A stretch of DNA of 5,375 nucleotides from Planctomycetota bacterium (GTDB lineage Bacteria; Planctomycetota; Phycisphaerae; WQYP01), in NCBI GenBank assembly GCA_021805585.1, contig JAJZEY010000241.1:1-5375 (forward strand). Reading direction: 5' to 3'. This document shows positions 1 through 5,227 of this stretch, one piece after another (position 1 is the stretch's first letter; the number at the start of each line of letters is the position of its first letter). The notes under the pieces were generated by a model, which worked only from the letters and a program-made list of their open reading frames with translations, made no database searches and was not told the origin of the DNA. Position numbers and translations under genes: made by a program.

Positions 1-354
1 CGGATCGCCGGAAAAATGGCATTTCATGATGCATTACTTAAGGCGCGGCCCGTGCTGTTGGAACCATTGGTTTCGCTGGAGGTGGTGGTGCCTGAATCGC
101 ATTTGGGTTCGACCACCGGCGATTTGAACGGCCGCCGGGGCCGGATTAACGGCACCGATTTATTGCCCGGCGGCCTGGCGGTCATTCGCGCCACCGCGCC
201 GCTGGCCGAGCTGACGCAATATGACAGCCAGCTACGCAGCGCCACGGGCGGGCAGGGAAGTTTTGTGATGGAATTTTCACACTATGATGCCGTTCCGCCC
301 GCGCTGCAGATAAAAATCGCCGGCCAGTATAAGGCGCCTGTGCCGGAGGCCTGA
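1..354 (+). CDS. fusA: Elongation factor G, C-terminal part (5' end outside window)
   Basis: This is the last 117 codons of a translation elongation factor G, the cytoplasmic GTPase that moves tRNAs and mRNA through the ribosome after peptide bond formation. The frame is open from base 1 to a TGA at 352-354. It carries the hallmarks of the domain IV to V junction and domain V: the stretch IAGKMAFHDALLKARPVLLE, then VVVPESHLG, GDLNGRRGRI, and near the end LRSATGGQGSF and MEFSHYDAVP. The GTPase domain and domains II-III lie outside the window. Between GRI and VIRA there is a slightly longer loop (NGTDLLPGGLA) than in the classical protein, and TQYDSQLRS replaces the usual FGYATDLRS. This could be one of the divergent EF-G paralogues that many bacteria carry besides the main fusA, so the symbol is provisional. 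Family assignment is certain; main copy versus paralogue cannot be decided here. Confidence 0.93.
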   Translation, partial: RIAGKMAFHDALLKARPVLLEPLVSLEVVVPESHLGSTTGDLNGRRGRINGTDLLPGGLAVIRATAPLAELTQYDSQLRSATGGQGSFVMEFSHYDAVPPALQIKIAGQYKAPVPEA

Positions 355-384
355 AAACAATGAACCAATGATCTAATGATCAAA

Positions 385-412
385 GAGCTGGGAGCTGGGA
401 GCCGGGAGCCGG
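385..412. repeat. Four-copy 7-bp tandem repeat
   Basis: Four contiguous 7-base units are visible: GAGCTGG twice, then GAGCCGG twice, with a decayed fifth unit (GATCTGC) after them. Just before them AATGATC occurs twice with an 8-base period (367-373 and 375-381). The block sits between the EF-G stop codon and the terminator. It looks like simple replication-slippage sequence; no function is evident. Confidence 0.7.
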
Positions 413-490
413 GATCTGCTGATCGATATGCAATTCAAAAGTTTGGATTTTCGTCCCGGGGTTGGGCTGCGGGCGAAGCGGGAATAATGT

Positions 491-526
491 AAAAAGAGCC
501 TGCCACACATATCGTGAAGCAGGCTC
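491..526 (-). terminator. Rho-independent terminator of the small basic gene
   Basis: Read on the minus strand, an 8-bp perfect stem (GAGCCTGC, 526-519, with GCAGGCTC, 503-496) is followed directly by five T (495-491), the classic intrinsic terminator layout. A further 3-bp CAC/GTG pairing (504-506 with 514-516) extends the stem across a two-base bulge. It lies about 100 bases past the stop codon of the minus-strand gene at 630-701 and about 135 bases past the EF-G stop. On the plus strand there is no T tract, so termination of the EF-G transcript here would be less efficient or would need Rho. Confidence 0.8.
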
Positions 527-552
527 CTGAAAGGAGAGTCATTCGCGTTTTT

Positions 553-610
553 TTAACCAGTCTGTGCTTGGCTCGCGGGATGAAAAATTCTACCCGCGAT
601 CAGCGGTTAA
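553..610. repeat. Nested inverted repeat in the 3' region of the small gene
   Basis: An outer arm TTAACC (553-558) pairs with GGTTAA (605-610), and an inner arm TCGCGGG (573-579) pairs with CCCGCGA (593-599) around a 13-base AT-rich loop. The structure sits between the stop codon of the minus-strand small gene and its terminator, so it would be transcribed as part of that mRNA's 3' untranslated region. It could stabilise the transcript or be a remnant element. The inner stem is convincing; the outer arm is short and may be chance. Confidence 0.45.
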
Positions 611-629
611 AGCATCGGAATGGGGCCAG

Positions 630-701
630 TTATTTTTTCTTGCCGGCGGCTTTTTTCGGCTTTTTGACTTCCTTCTTGCGGGCGTTGTTTCCTTTTGCCA
701 T
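630..701 (-). CDS. Very small lysine-rich basic protein
   Basis: A 23-codon gene on the minus strand starts at ATG (701-699) and ends with TAA (632-630). The product begins MAKGNNARKK, continues EVKKPKK and ends AAGKKK: ten lysines and one arginine against a single glutamate, about +10 net charge in 23 residues, with no hydrophobic segment. Three signals around it support a real gene: an AAGGAG Shine-Dalgarno 7 bases upstream, a promoter candidate further upstream and an intrinsic terminator downstream. Such a peptide is expected to be unfolded and to bind nucleic acid or ribosomes, but that follows only from charge. From memory, short peptides opening MAKGNN with KKPKK blocks occur as hypothetical proteins in several bacterial groups; this needs a search. 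The gene converges on the EF-G gene and diverges from the membrane protein gene at 1089. Confidence 0.75.
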   Translation of the reverse strand: MAKGNNARKKEVKKPKKAAGKKK

Positions 702-708
702 GGTACTT

Positions 709-714
709 CTCCTT
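709..714 (-). promoter_or_regulatory. Ribosome binding site of the small basic gene
   Basis: The plus-strand CTCCTT reads AAGGAG on the minus strand and ends 7 bases before the ATG at 701. A near-perfect Shine-Dalgarno at ideal spacing is the main argument that the 23-codon frame is translated. Confidence 0.8.
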
Positions 715-758
715 GAAAGAGGACTTGAATAATTTGAAAAATCGCTACATCACGATCT

Positions 759-777
759 TTCCGCGGGCGGAAGCCCG
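759..777 (-). other. Hairpin in the leader of the small basic gene
   Basis: CGGGC (764-768) and GCCCG (773-777) form a 5-bp GC stem around a 4-base loop. An alternative pairing, TTCCGC (759-764) with GCGGAA (767-772), overlaps it. Both are mutually exclusive helices in the predicted 5' untranslated region of the minus-strand transcript, roughly 60 bases upstream of its start codon. This may affect mRNA stability or translation. No known riboswitch is recognised. Confidence 0.35.
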
Positions 778-794
778 ATTACGAAAACACTATC

Positions 795-823
795 CTTATA
801 CGCTTTATCGGACGAATCGTAAA
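795..823 (-). promoter_or_regulatory. Sigma-70-type promoter for the small basic gene
   Basis: On the minus strand, TTTACG (823-818) as -35 and TATAAG (800-795) as -10 are separated by exactly 17 bases, matching the consensus at 4 and 5 of 6 positions. Upstream lies a very AT-rich stretch with a nine-base homopolymer (T846-T854 on the plus strand) that could act as an UP element. The implied leader is about 85 bases. Support is by motif only. Confidence 0.5.
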
Positions 824-934
824 CCATTTATGAATTAATTTTTAGTTTTTTTTTAGAGGCGACGGCTTTGGAGGCGGTATCAGCCAATGCGGTGCGACCG
901 CGGAAAACACAATTCTTCATGCGATAGCCGAAGG

Positions 935-962
935 TTGTCATGCTGAATCAGGGGCTTATGAT
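935..962 (+). promoter_or_regulatory. Sigma-70-type promoter for the membrane protein gene
   Basis: TTGTCA (935-940) and TATGAT (957-962) are separated by 16 bases, each matching the consensus at 5 of 6 positions. Transcription would start near 969, giving a leader of about 120 bases before the ATG at 1089. It faces away from the promoter at 823-795, so the 702-1088 region is a divergent control region. Apart from these promoters and the hairpin at 759-777 I see no gene or RNA in that stretch. Confidence 0.5.
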
Positions 963-1088
963 TGGGTTTGCGAGTGCCGAAAATTTGCCGCCGGGATTAG
1001 TGCGGATTAGATTAAAGGCGGTACGGAATGGTGCCGGCGGCATTGTTCGCACGTCCGATTTCGTTGCCCGTGTGAATCAGGAGCCGCT

Positions 1089-1814
1089 ATGGACGGTACG
1101 GAAAATACCTCACCCAAAAAAAACAACGGCAAACCACCGACCGACGCCTTGGCCGCGCTGCATTCCATGGGAGACTCGGCGAAAAAAAAAGATTCTGAAT
1201 CGCGTGAAAATTCAACCGGCAGCGCCACCGGCTTTGCGGCAATGCTGGCCAGGGGCAACCAGGATGAGTCATCGCCGCTGCCTTCGTCCAGTACGATGGG
1301 CGGATCGGCCACAAGCTCCGCCGTCAGCGGAGGGAATTCCGAATCCGCGGCAGCGCGACCGACCCGCAAACGTCCCGAGTTCGCCGAACTTCCCGAAGCC
1401 AAACTGATTGAAGTGACCGATGAACCCCCGCCAGAAGAAGATGCCGGTTCGTCGCTGGCGGCGATGGCGGCAATGGGTTCCGCCGCCCCCGCCGATTCGC
1501 GTCCCGCCGCGCGGCCACCTCAACTGACAGCGTTCCGAAAACGAACCGGTCCGCCGGACTGGTACAAATTTGCCATTCCGATCATGCTCGGCATTGGCGG
1601 CATGCTTTTGCTTATCGGAATCTGGTCGCTGCTGGTGCTGGCCGGTGCCGGGGTGCCGCTGGTGCCGCGGCATCATTCCGGTCGCGATTGGCGGAATATT
1701 CAGTGGTTGGCCGAAGTGATGCTGCTGTGCCTGCCGGTAAGTGCGGCCATGCTGGGCCTGGGCGGATTCATGGTCTACCGCATGATGCGATTATCCGCTG
1801 CCGCCAATGACTGA
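1089..1814 (+). CDS. Two-helix membrane protein with disordered N-terminal region
   Basis: A 241-residue protein of unknown function. The ATG is supported by AGGAG at 1079-1083, five bases upstream. Residues 1-157 are rich in Ser, Ala, Pro, Gly, Lys and Glu and look disordered, with an acidic proline stretch DEPPPEED at 111-118. Two hydrophobic helices follow, at about 161-188 (with GIGGMLLLIGIWSLLVLAGAG) split by a short polar loop containing RHHSGRDW, then about 207-230, ending with a short basic tail. The even number of helices and the absence of a signal peptide suggest both termini are cytoplasmic. A short motif recurs three times in the disordered part: DALAALHSMG (19-28), TGFAAMLARG (47-56) and SSLAAMAAMG (121-130). 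Homopolymer runs of eight A (1116-1123) and nine A (1182-1190) lie early in the gene. It has its own promoter candidate, stands alone, and is probably cellular rather than phage. No family recognised. Confidence 0.82.
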   Translation: MDGTENTSPKKNNGKPPTDALAALHSMGDSAKKKDSESRENSTGSATGFAAMLARGNQDESSPLPSSSTMGGSATSSAVSGGNSESAAARPTRKRPEFAELPEAKLIEVTDEPPPEEDAGSSLAAMAAMGSAAPADSRPAARPPQLTAFRKRTGPPDWYKFAIPIMLGIGGMLLLIGIWSLLVLAGAGVPLVPRHHSGRDWRNIQWLAEVMLLCLPVSAAMLGLGGFMVYRMMRLSAAAND

Positions 1815-2242
1815 TCCAATTCCCGCCGGCGGATGGTCGATCCCTGATTTGACCGCTCTTCAAGCTGGTGCCCGAAAAAGGTTTTAATAAGCCATCCCGA
1901 TTTGCCACATCGTTGGGTAACCGGATTTTGCCTGCTGGGGGCACATGACCGAAGGGCGGAAGCGGCCGCAGCTTGTCGGGTGGCACCCCTGCTGCGCCGG
2001 ATCAGAGGATCAGCACAGAATTAAAAGTAGACCAGATGGCGCGGTTTCCTGGAATATTTCGCGACGAAATTTGCGGCCGGCATGCATCCGCATCCGGACC
2101 ATTGGCGAAACAAGCCGTCGCGTCCCGCAGCCGTGCCCAAATGCCGTTCATGTCCCGTGTATTTTAATTTTTCTTATCGCGCCGGTGGTTATCGCCCGCG
2201 CCCGATCGCTATGGCTATGTATAGGCATCAGATGCTTTTCGA
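1815..2242. other. Gene-less stretch before the capsid gene
   Basis: No reading frame here has a Shine-Dalgarno and protein-like composition; the open frames present are arginine, cysteine and proline-rich and behave like shadows of GC-rich noncoding DNA. Small structures visible are a nested hairpin at 1967-1996 (CGCAGC with GCTGCG, enclosing GGGT/ACCC), a tandem GGATCAG repeat at 1999-2013, and a short palindrome GCATC-A-GATGC at 2225-2235. There is no convincing terminator for the gene ending at 1814, no tRNA and no recognisable integration site. A promoter for the capsid gene should lie here or just after, but I cannot pick one with confidence. Confidence 0.5.
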
Positions 2243-2286
2243 CCGGAGGCGAAGCTTGACTCCGGCGGGCGGCATGATTCTGCCCG
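2243..2286 (+). other. Two back-to-back hairpins in the capsid leader
   Basis: CCGGAG (2243-2248) pairs with CTCCGG (2260-2265) around an 11-base loop. Immediately after, CGGGC (2266-2270) pairs with GCCCG (2282-2286), again around an 11-base loop. There is no spacer between the two. The pair ends 40 bases before the capsid ATG and does not cover its Shine-Dalgarno. Only TTT follows the second stem, so a terminator is unlikely; a structured leader, processing site or protein-binding site is possible. Confidence 0.45.
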
Positions 2287-2326
2287 TTTGCGACAGGTAA
2301 TTGGACATGAATTTAAAGGATTTCAA

Positions 2327-3682
2327 ATGAAAATTAAATTTACCCGTGAATATCTTGGCCAGAAGAAAGATGCGGTCGTTGAGCTTCCGGACGATCAGGC
2401 CAAACCACTGATCGACAGCGGCACCGCCGATGCCGTAGCCGCTGTTCCCGCCGATCTTGAAGAAGCTCTTGACGTGATGCACAAAGCGATGAACGAACAG
2501 TTGGAATCGGCGGCACAGCGCATCACGGGCCAGGTGATTGAGCAGGTTTCCCGCGGTTTAAAAGGGATCCGGCCCACACTGGTCATCGGGCCGGACCGTG
2601 CGGATCTGGACCCGACCGGCGGTTTCAGGAGTCTTGGAGAATTCGCCCAGGCGGTGCGCCGCCATTTCACGCACAAATCTACCGATGAACGCATTAAGCG
2701 CATGATGACCAAAGCCGATGGCATGGATGAAACCGCCCAGGCTGACGGCGGAGCCTTGGTGCCCACCGAATATGCGAATCAGTTGTACCGGGATGTGCTG
2801 GCTGAGTCAGTCCTGTTTGACAAGGCCCGCAAATATCCGATCAGCATGGGCAATTCCCTGTATATTCCGGTTCGCAGCATCACGGAACTTGGCATTACCG
2901 CCGCGTCGGGCGGATCGCTGGGCGCGTGGCTGAATGCTGATGGCGTTTCCATTGGTGCCCAGAAACCCGTCTACAACCGCGTGCAAATGACGCTTAACCG
3001 CTGGGGTGCCCTTCTGCCGGTAACCGACGAATTGCTGGCCGACAACAATGTGGCGCTTTCCAATTTCATTCTGGATGAAGGCGGCATCGCCCTGGCTTGG
3101 GATCTGAATCAGGCCATGCTTACCGGTACCGGCGCGGCGCAGCCGCAGGGGATATTGAATTCGCCGGCGCTGGTAACTGCGGCTGCGGACGCGGGCCAGG
3201 CCAATTTCACCATCAGCTACAGCAATCTGGTGAATATGAAAAGCCACCTCTGGACGCCGCGGCCCGGCGACCTTTCCGGCGTGGTCTGGATTGCGCATCC
3301 GGATGCCGAAGCCCAGTTTGAACAGTTGAAGGATGGTGCGGGGCGGAATTTGTATTTTGCCGCCGGCACTATTCAGCAGTCGCCGCAGGGCCGGCTGTTT
3401 GGTCTGCCTGTGGTGTACAGCTACCACTGTTATCCGGTGGGGAATCCGGGGGACGTGATTCTTGCGGACCTGAATCAATATTTTGTTTCCACCAAGGCCG
3501 GCGGTGGAATTGAAACCGCCATGTCCATGCACCTCTATTTTGACAGTGCGGAAACCGCGTACCGCATTATTTACCGCGTGGACGGCAAGGTGGCACGCAA
3601 TACGCCGCTGACGGTTCCCAATAGTGGAAACCTGCGAAGCGGATTTGTTTCCCTGGCGGCCCGCGGGGGAACCTTAAGTTAA
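2327..3682 (+). CDS. HK97-fold phage major capsid protein
   Basis: A 451-residue major capsid protein of the HK97 type (Phage_capsid family), the subunit that assembles into the icosahedral shell of tailed phages. The ATG is chosen because AAAGGA (2315-2320) lies six bases upstream; an in-frame TTG 39 bases earlier has no such site. Family landmarks in order: GGALVPTEYANQL near 141-153 opening the mature domain, LNRWGALLPVTDELLADN in the central region, TGTGAAQPQGIL at 266-277, QGRLFGLPVVYS at 354-365, GDVILADLNQYFV at 375-387, and a C-terminal FVSLAARG. Residues about 42-80 form a charged helical segment like the HK97 delta domain that is normally cut off by a prohead protease. Residues 1-35 look like a small separate module (VVELPDDQAKPLIDSGTA), resembling the short 'elpdeeA..LI..G.A' domain of other phage head proteins. 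Length is on the long side for the family because of this extension. No portal or protease gene is adjacent. Confidence 0.95.
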   Translation: MKIKFTREYLGQKKDAVVELPDDQAKPLIDSGTADAVAAVPADLEEALDVMHKAMNEQLESAAQRITGQVIEQVSRGLKGIRPTLVIGPDRADLDPTGGFRSLGEFAQAVRRHFTHKSTDERIKRMMTKADGMDETAQADGGALVPTEYANQLYRDVLAESVLFDKARKYPISMGNSLYIPVRSITELGITAASGGSLGAWLNADGVSIGAQKPVYNRVQMTLNRWGALLPVTDELLADNNVALSNFILDEGGIALAWDLNQAMLTGTGAAQPQGILNSPALVTAAADAGQANFTISYSNLVNMKSHLWTPRPGDLSGVVWIAHPDAEAQFEQLKDGAGRNLYFAAGTIQQSPQGRLFGLPVVYSYHCYPVGNPGDVILADLNQYFVSTKAGGGIETAMSMHLYFDSAETAYRIIYRVDGKVARNTPLTVPNSGNLRSGFVSLAARGGTLS

Positions 3683-3705
3683 GGTCTATCCCCCTGACAC
3701 CCGAA

Positions 3706-3755
3706 TCCGGACCGGCCCGACGTTCATACGGCGATTCGCTCGCGGCCGGTTCGGA
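3706..3755 (+). other. Strong stem-loop after the capsid gene
   Basis: TCCGGACCGGCC (3706-3717) faces GGCCGGTTCGGA (3744-3755): twelve pairs with one G-U wobble, around a 26-base loop that contains a minor GCG-ATT-CGC hairpin. It begins 23 bases after the capsid stop codon. There is no T tract after it, so it is not a normal intrinsic terminator. As a 3' structure on the capsid message it could protect that mRNA from exonucleases or reduce read-through, keeping capsid levels above those of the downstream genes. Confidence 0.55.
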
Positions 3756-3811
3756 CAACGGCCTCTGGTTCCGGCGGTTTCAAACATATTGCATCCCACA
3801 GGAGTATCCAA

Positions 3812-4141
3812 ATGGTTTCCTTTCCTGAATTCACCGGTCCGACCGCGGTTGACGTGCTGACCGACGCCCTGACGCAATGGGCCGTTATAGGCGGCTTTTG
3901 CCTGGCGCTTGCGGGCAGCGTGGTGACGGTGATCGGTTTTGTCATCACACTCAAGGTGACGCAGCACGATCATGCCCGGCGGCTTTCAAGTCTGGAAACA
4001 GCACTGCGGCAGTTTCTGACGCGCATGGAAACGCTGGAGCGCGGCATGGCGGTTCTGCTGCAACGGTCCGGGCGCAAGTCGGCCAACCTCCGGCTTTCGC
4101 GCCGCACGACCGGTGCCCCGGTTTCCGCGGCCGCGCGCTAA
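3812..4141 (+). CDS. Small single-helix membrane protein with coiled coil
   Basis: A 109-residue protein with ATG preceded by AGGAG (3800-3804) at seven bases. Residues about 23-47 form one hydrophobic helix (WAVIGGFCLALAGSVVTVIG and following). Residues 52-85 look like an amphipathic coiled coil with heptad leucines and methionines (RRLSSLETALRQFLTRMETL). The tail from 86 is basic and probably unstructured. The short N-terminus before the helix lacks positive charges while the region after it is strongly basic, so the coiled coil would be expected in the cytoplasm by the positive-inside rule. Its place after a capsid gene and its size would fit a holin-like or head-membrane accessory protein; inner-membrane spanin is an alternative but the predicted topology argues against it. 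No family recognised. Confidence 0.8.
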   Translation: MVSFPEFTGPTAVDVLTDALTQWAVIGGFCLALAGSVVTVIGFVITLKVTQHDHARRLSSLETALRQFLTRMETLERGMAVLLQRSGRKSANLRLSRRTTGAPVSAAAR

Positions 4142-4158
4142 CCGCCGCCACCGGGCCG

Positions 4159-4174
4159 GAATATCAACATATTC
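4159..4174 (+). other. Short AT-rich inverted repeat before the lipoprotein gene
   Basis: GAATAT, a four-base loop CAAC, then ATATTC: a perfect six-base inverted repeat ten bases upstream of the GGAG (4184-4187) serving the next gene. It could be an operator or a weak hairpin, or chance. Confidence 0.3.
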
Positions 4175-4195
4175 ACTAAAACTGGAGATACAAAC

Positions 4196-4864
4196 ATGAT
4201 TTATGTTCATAATCGGGCGCGGGTGTTAAAGCGGTGCGGCGGCGAAATCAGGCCTATGGTTCGCCGGGCCGCGGTACGGCGAATCCTGACCGGAATTCTT
4301 GCCGGCGCATGTATGGCGGTTCTTGGTTGCGGATCGGCGCCGCCGGCGGTGGTGCATACCGCGGATCTGATGCCGCAGGTGCTTACCCTGGGAAAAGATA
4401 TTCAGGCCGCACGCATTTTGAACACCAAAGCTCAAAGTCTGGTGGTGGGTCTGGGGCCGCTGGTGTCGCCAACGGCTCTTGCGCCCCTGCACACCACACT
4501 GCGACGTCAGGGAACCGTGCTGGTGCGGGCGAATGCAAACGCCGCAGTTCTGGCCCGCCAGGCCGCGGAAAACGCCCAGGCGCTTGTCTCAATGGAAAAA
4601 ACCACCCGTAACGCCCGGTCCGCCGCAGCCAGAGCACTGGCCGATAAGCATGTGGCGGACCGCCGTCGGGATGCGGCGATTCAGCAATATCAGCGGGCTT
4701 GGATCGGTGGCAGGACCAAACGGCTGATTGCCTGGATCATCGGTTTGGGCCTGCTGCTGGTGGTGGGGGATTTTCTGATTTCAGCTATTTTCGGAGTCGG
4801 GTTTAATCCCCTTGAATGGATATTTAATCTGGCACGGGCCGCTCATGCCCCGGCTCGTGCGTAG
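4196..4864 (+). CDS. Predicted lipoprotein with C-terminal transmembrane helix
   Basis: A 222-residue protein. GGAG (4184-4187) eight bases before the ATG supports this start; an internal ATG at codon 21 (4256) lacks a comparable site but would give a more typical signal peptide. Residues 22-45 form a basic n-region (VRRAAVRR) and hydrophobic core ending in a lipobox VLGC, so Cys45 would be lipidated after cleavage by signal peptidase II. Residues 105-170 are an alanine-rich, charged helical region, probably a coiled coil (ENAQALVSMEKTTRNARSAA within it). A second hydrophobic helix lies at about 177-200, followed by GFNPLEWIF and a short tail. A lipid anchor at the front plus a membrane helix at the back is unusual: the helical domain would lie in the periplasm with both ends in membrane. 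An outer-membrane-type spanin is usually much smaller. No family recognised; the envelope role is inferred. Confidence 0.8.
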   Translation: MIYVHNRARVLKRCGGEIRPMVRRAAVRRILTGILAGACMAVLGCGSAPPAVVHTADLMPQVLTLGKDIQAARILNTKAQSLVVGLGPLVSPTALAPLHTTLRRQGTVLVRANANAAVLARQAAENAQALVSMEKTTRNARSAAARALADKHVADRRRDAAIQQYQRAWIGGRTKRLIAWIIGLGLLLVVGDFLISAIFGVGFNPLEWIFNLARAAHAPARA

Positions 4865-4941
4865 TGCGGCATGTTTATTCGCACATAATGTTGGCCTTTC
4901 CGGGCGGAAAAGTCTTGTCTTATTTTTCAGGAGTACGTTTT

Positions 4942-5145
4942 ATGCTTTCATTGATGTTTGGTATCGGTCTGGGATTCTGCGGTGGCATCGCGGCTCTGCT
5001 GGCGGTTCAGGCCCTGGCGGAACACAAGTCCTATCACACGGTTGCGGCGGAAGATTTCGCTTCGCTTCAATCCGACCTGCGCACCGGAATTAATAATCTG
5101 CTTGCGGAATTAAAAAGGCTAACCGGTGCTGGTCCCCACAGCTGA
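4942..5145 (+). CDS. 67-residue single-helix membrane protein
   Basis: A small protein whose start is set by AGGAG (4929-4933), eight bases before the ATG; an upstream in-frame GTG at 4864 has no such site and would overlap the previous stop codon. Residues about 2-25 form a glycine and alanine-rich hydrophobic helix (LSLMFGIGLGFCGGIAALLA). Residues 36-60 form an amphipathic helix (DFASLQSDLRTGINNLLAEL). The absence of positive charge before the helix places the N-terminus outside or leaves the orientation open. Size and topology resemble single-span holin-like or small regulatory membrane proteins, but there is no diagnostic motif. It shares the sequence CAGGAGTA ahead of its start with the gene at 3812, hinting at common translation control. 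Confidence 0.75.
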   Translation: MLSLMFGIGLGFCGGIAALLAVQALAEHKSYHTVAAEDFASLQSDLRTGINNLLAELKRLTGAGPHS

Positions 5146-5160
5146 CGTTGTCGGCCGCCG

Positions 5161-5170
5161 GCAGGCCTGC
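5161..5170. repeat. Ten-base perfect palindrome
   Basis: GCAGGCCTGC is a perfect palindrome in the gap between the 67-residue protein and the next gene, inside a GC-rich stretch. It could be a binding site for a dimeric regulator or chance in GC-rich DNA. It cannot form a hairpin without a loop. Confidence 0.3.
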
Positions 5171-5227
5171 GCATGGTCTGGTAGTCGGTTCATTTACGCT
5201 GGTTTTCTTCCGCGAAAGGATGATGCT

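Noticed and set aside
447..477. Bulged hairpin TTCG-T-CCCG with CGGG-CGAA as an EF-G terminator
   Set aside because: The stem is short and bulged, and no T tract follows on the plus strand.
514..732. 72-codon plus-strand frame
   Set aside because: Runs through the terminator and antisense to the small basic gene; the minus-strand reading has full expression signals.
1007..1402. 131-codon minus-strand frame
   Set aside because: Antisense shadow of the membrane protein gene, without a ribosome binding site.
940..1407. 155-codon plus-strand frame overlapping the membrane protein gene
   Set aside because: Its ATG lies inside the promoter candidate and has no Shine-Dalgarno; the product is Pro/Arg-rich. 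The frame at 1089 has AGGAG and clear membrane helices.
1973..2167. Open frame of 64 codons (TTG start, internal ATG at 2036)
   Set aside because: Its composition is somewhat more protein-like, but neither start has a ribosome binding site and no motif is recognisable.
1945..2259. Open frame of 104 codons on the plus strand upstream of the capsid gene
   Set aside because: No Shine-Dalgarno, composition heavy in Arg, Cys, Pro and Ile without domain pattern, and overlapping frames of equal quality. Looks like chance opening.
2288..2326. N-terminal extension of the capsid gene from TTG
   Set aside because: AAAGGA six bases before the ATG at 2327 decides the start; the extension would lie over this ribosome binding site.
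2807..3532. 241-codon frame on the minus strand
   Set aside because: Lies entirely antisense to the certain capsid gene and mirrors its codon bias; no start signal.
4864..4941. GTG-started extension of the 67-residue protein
   Set aside because: It has no ribosome binding site, and AGGAG sits correctly before the ATG at 4942.
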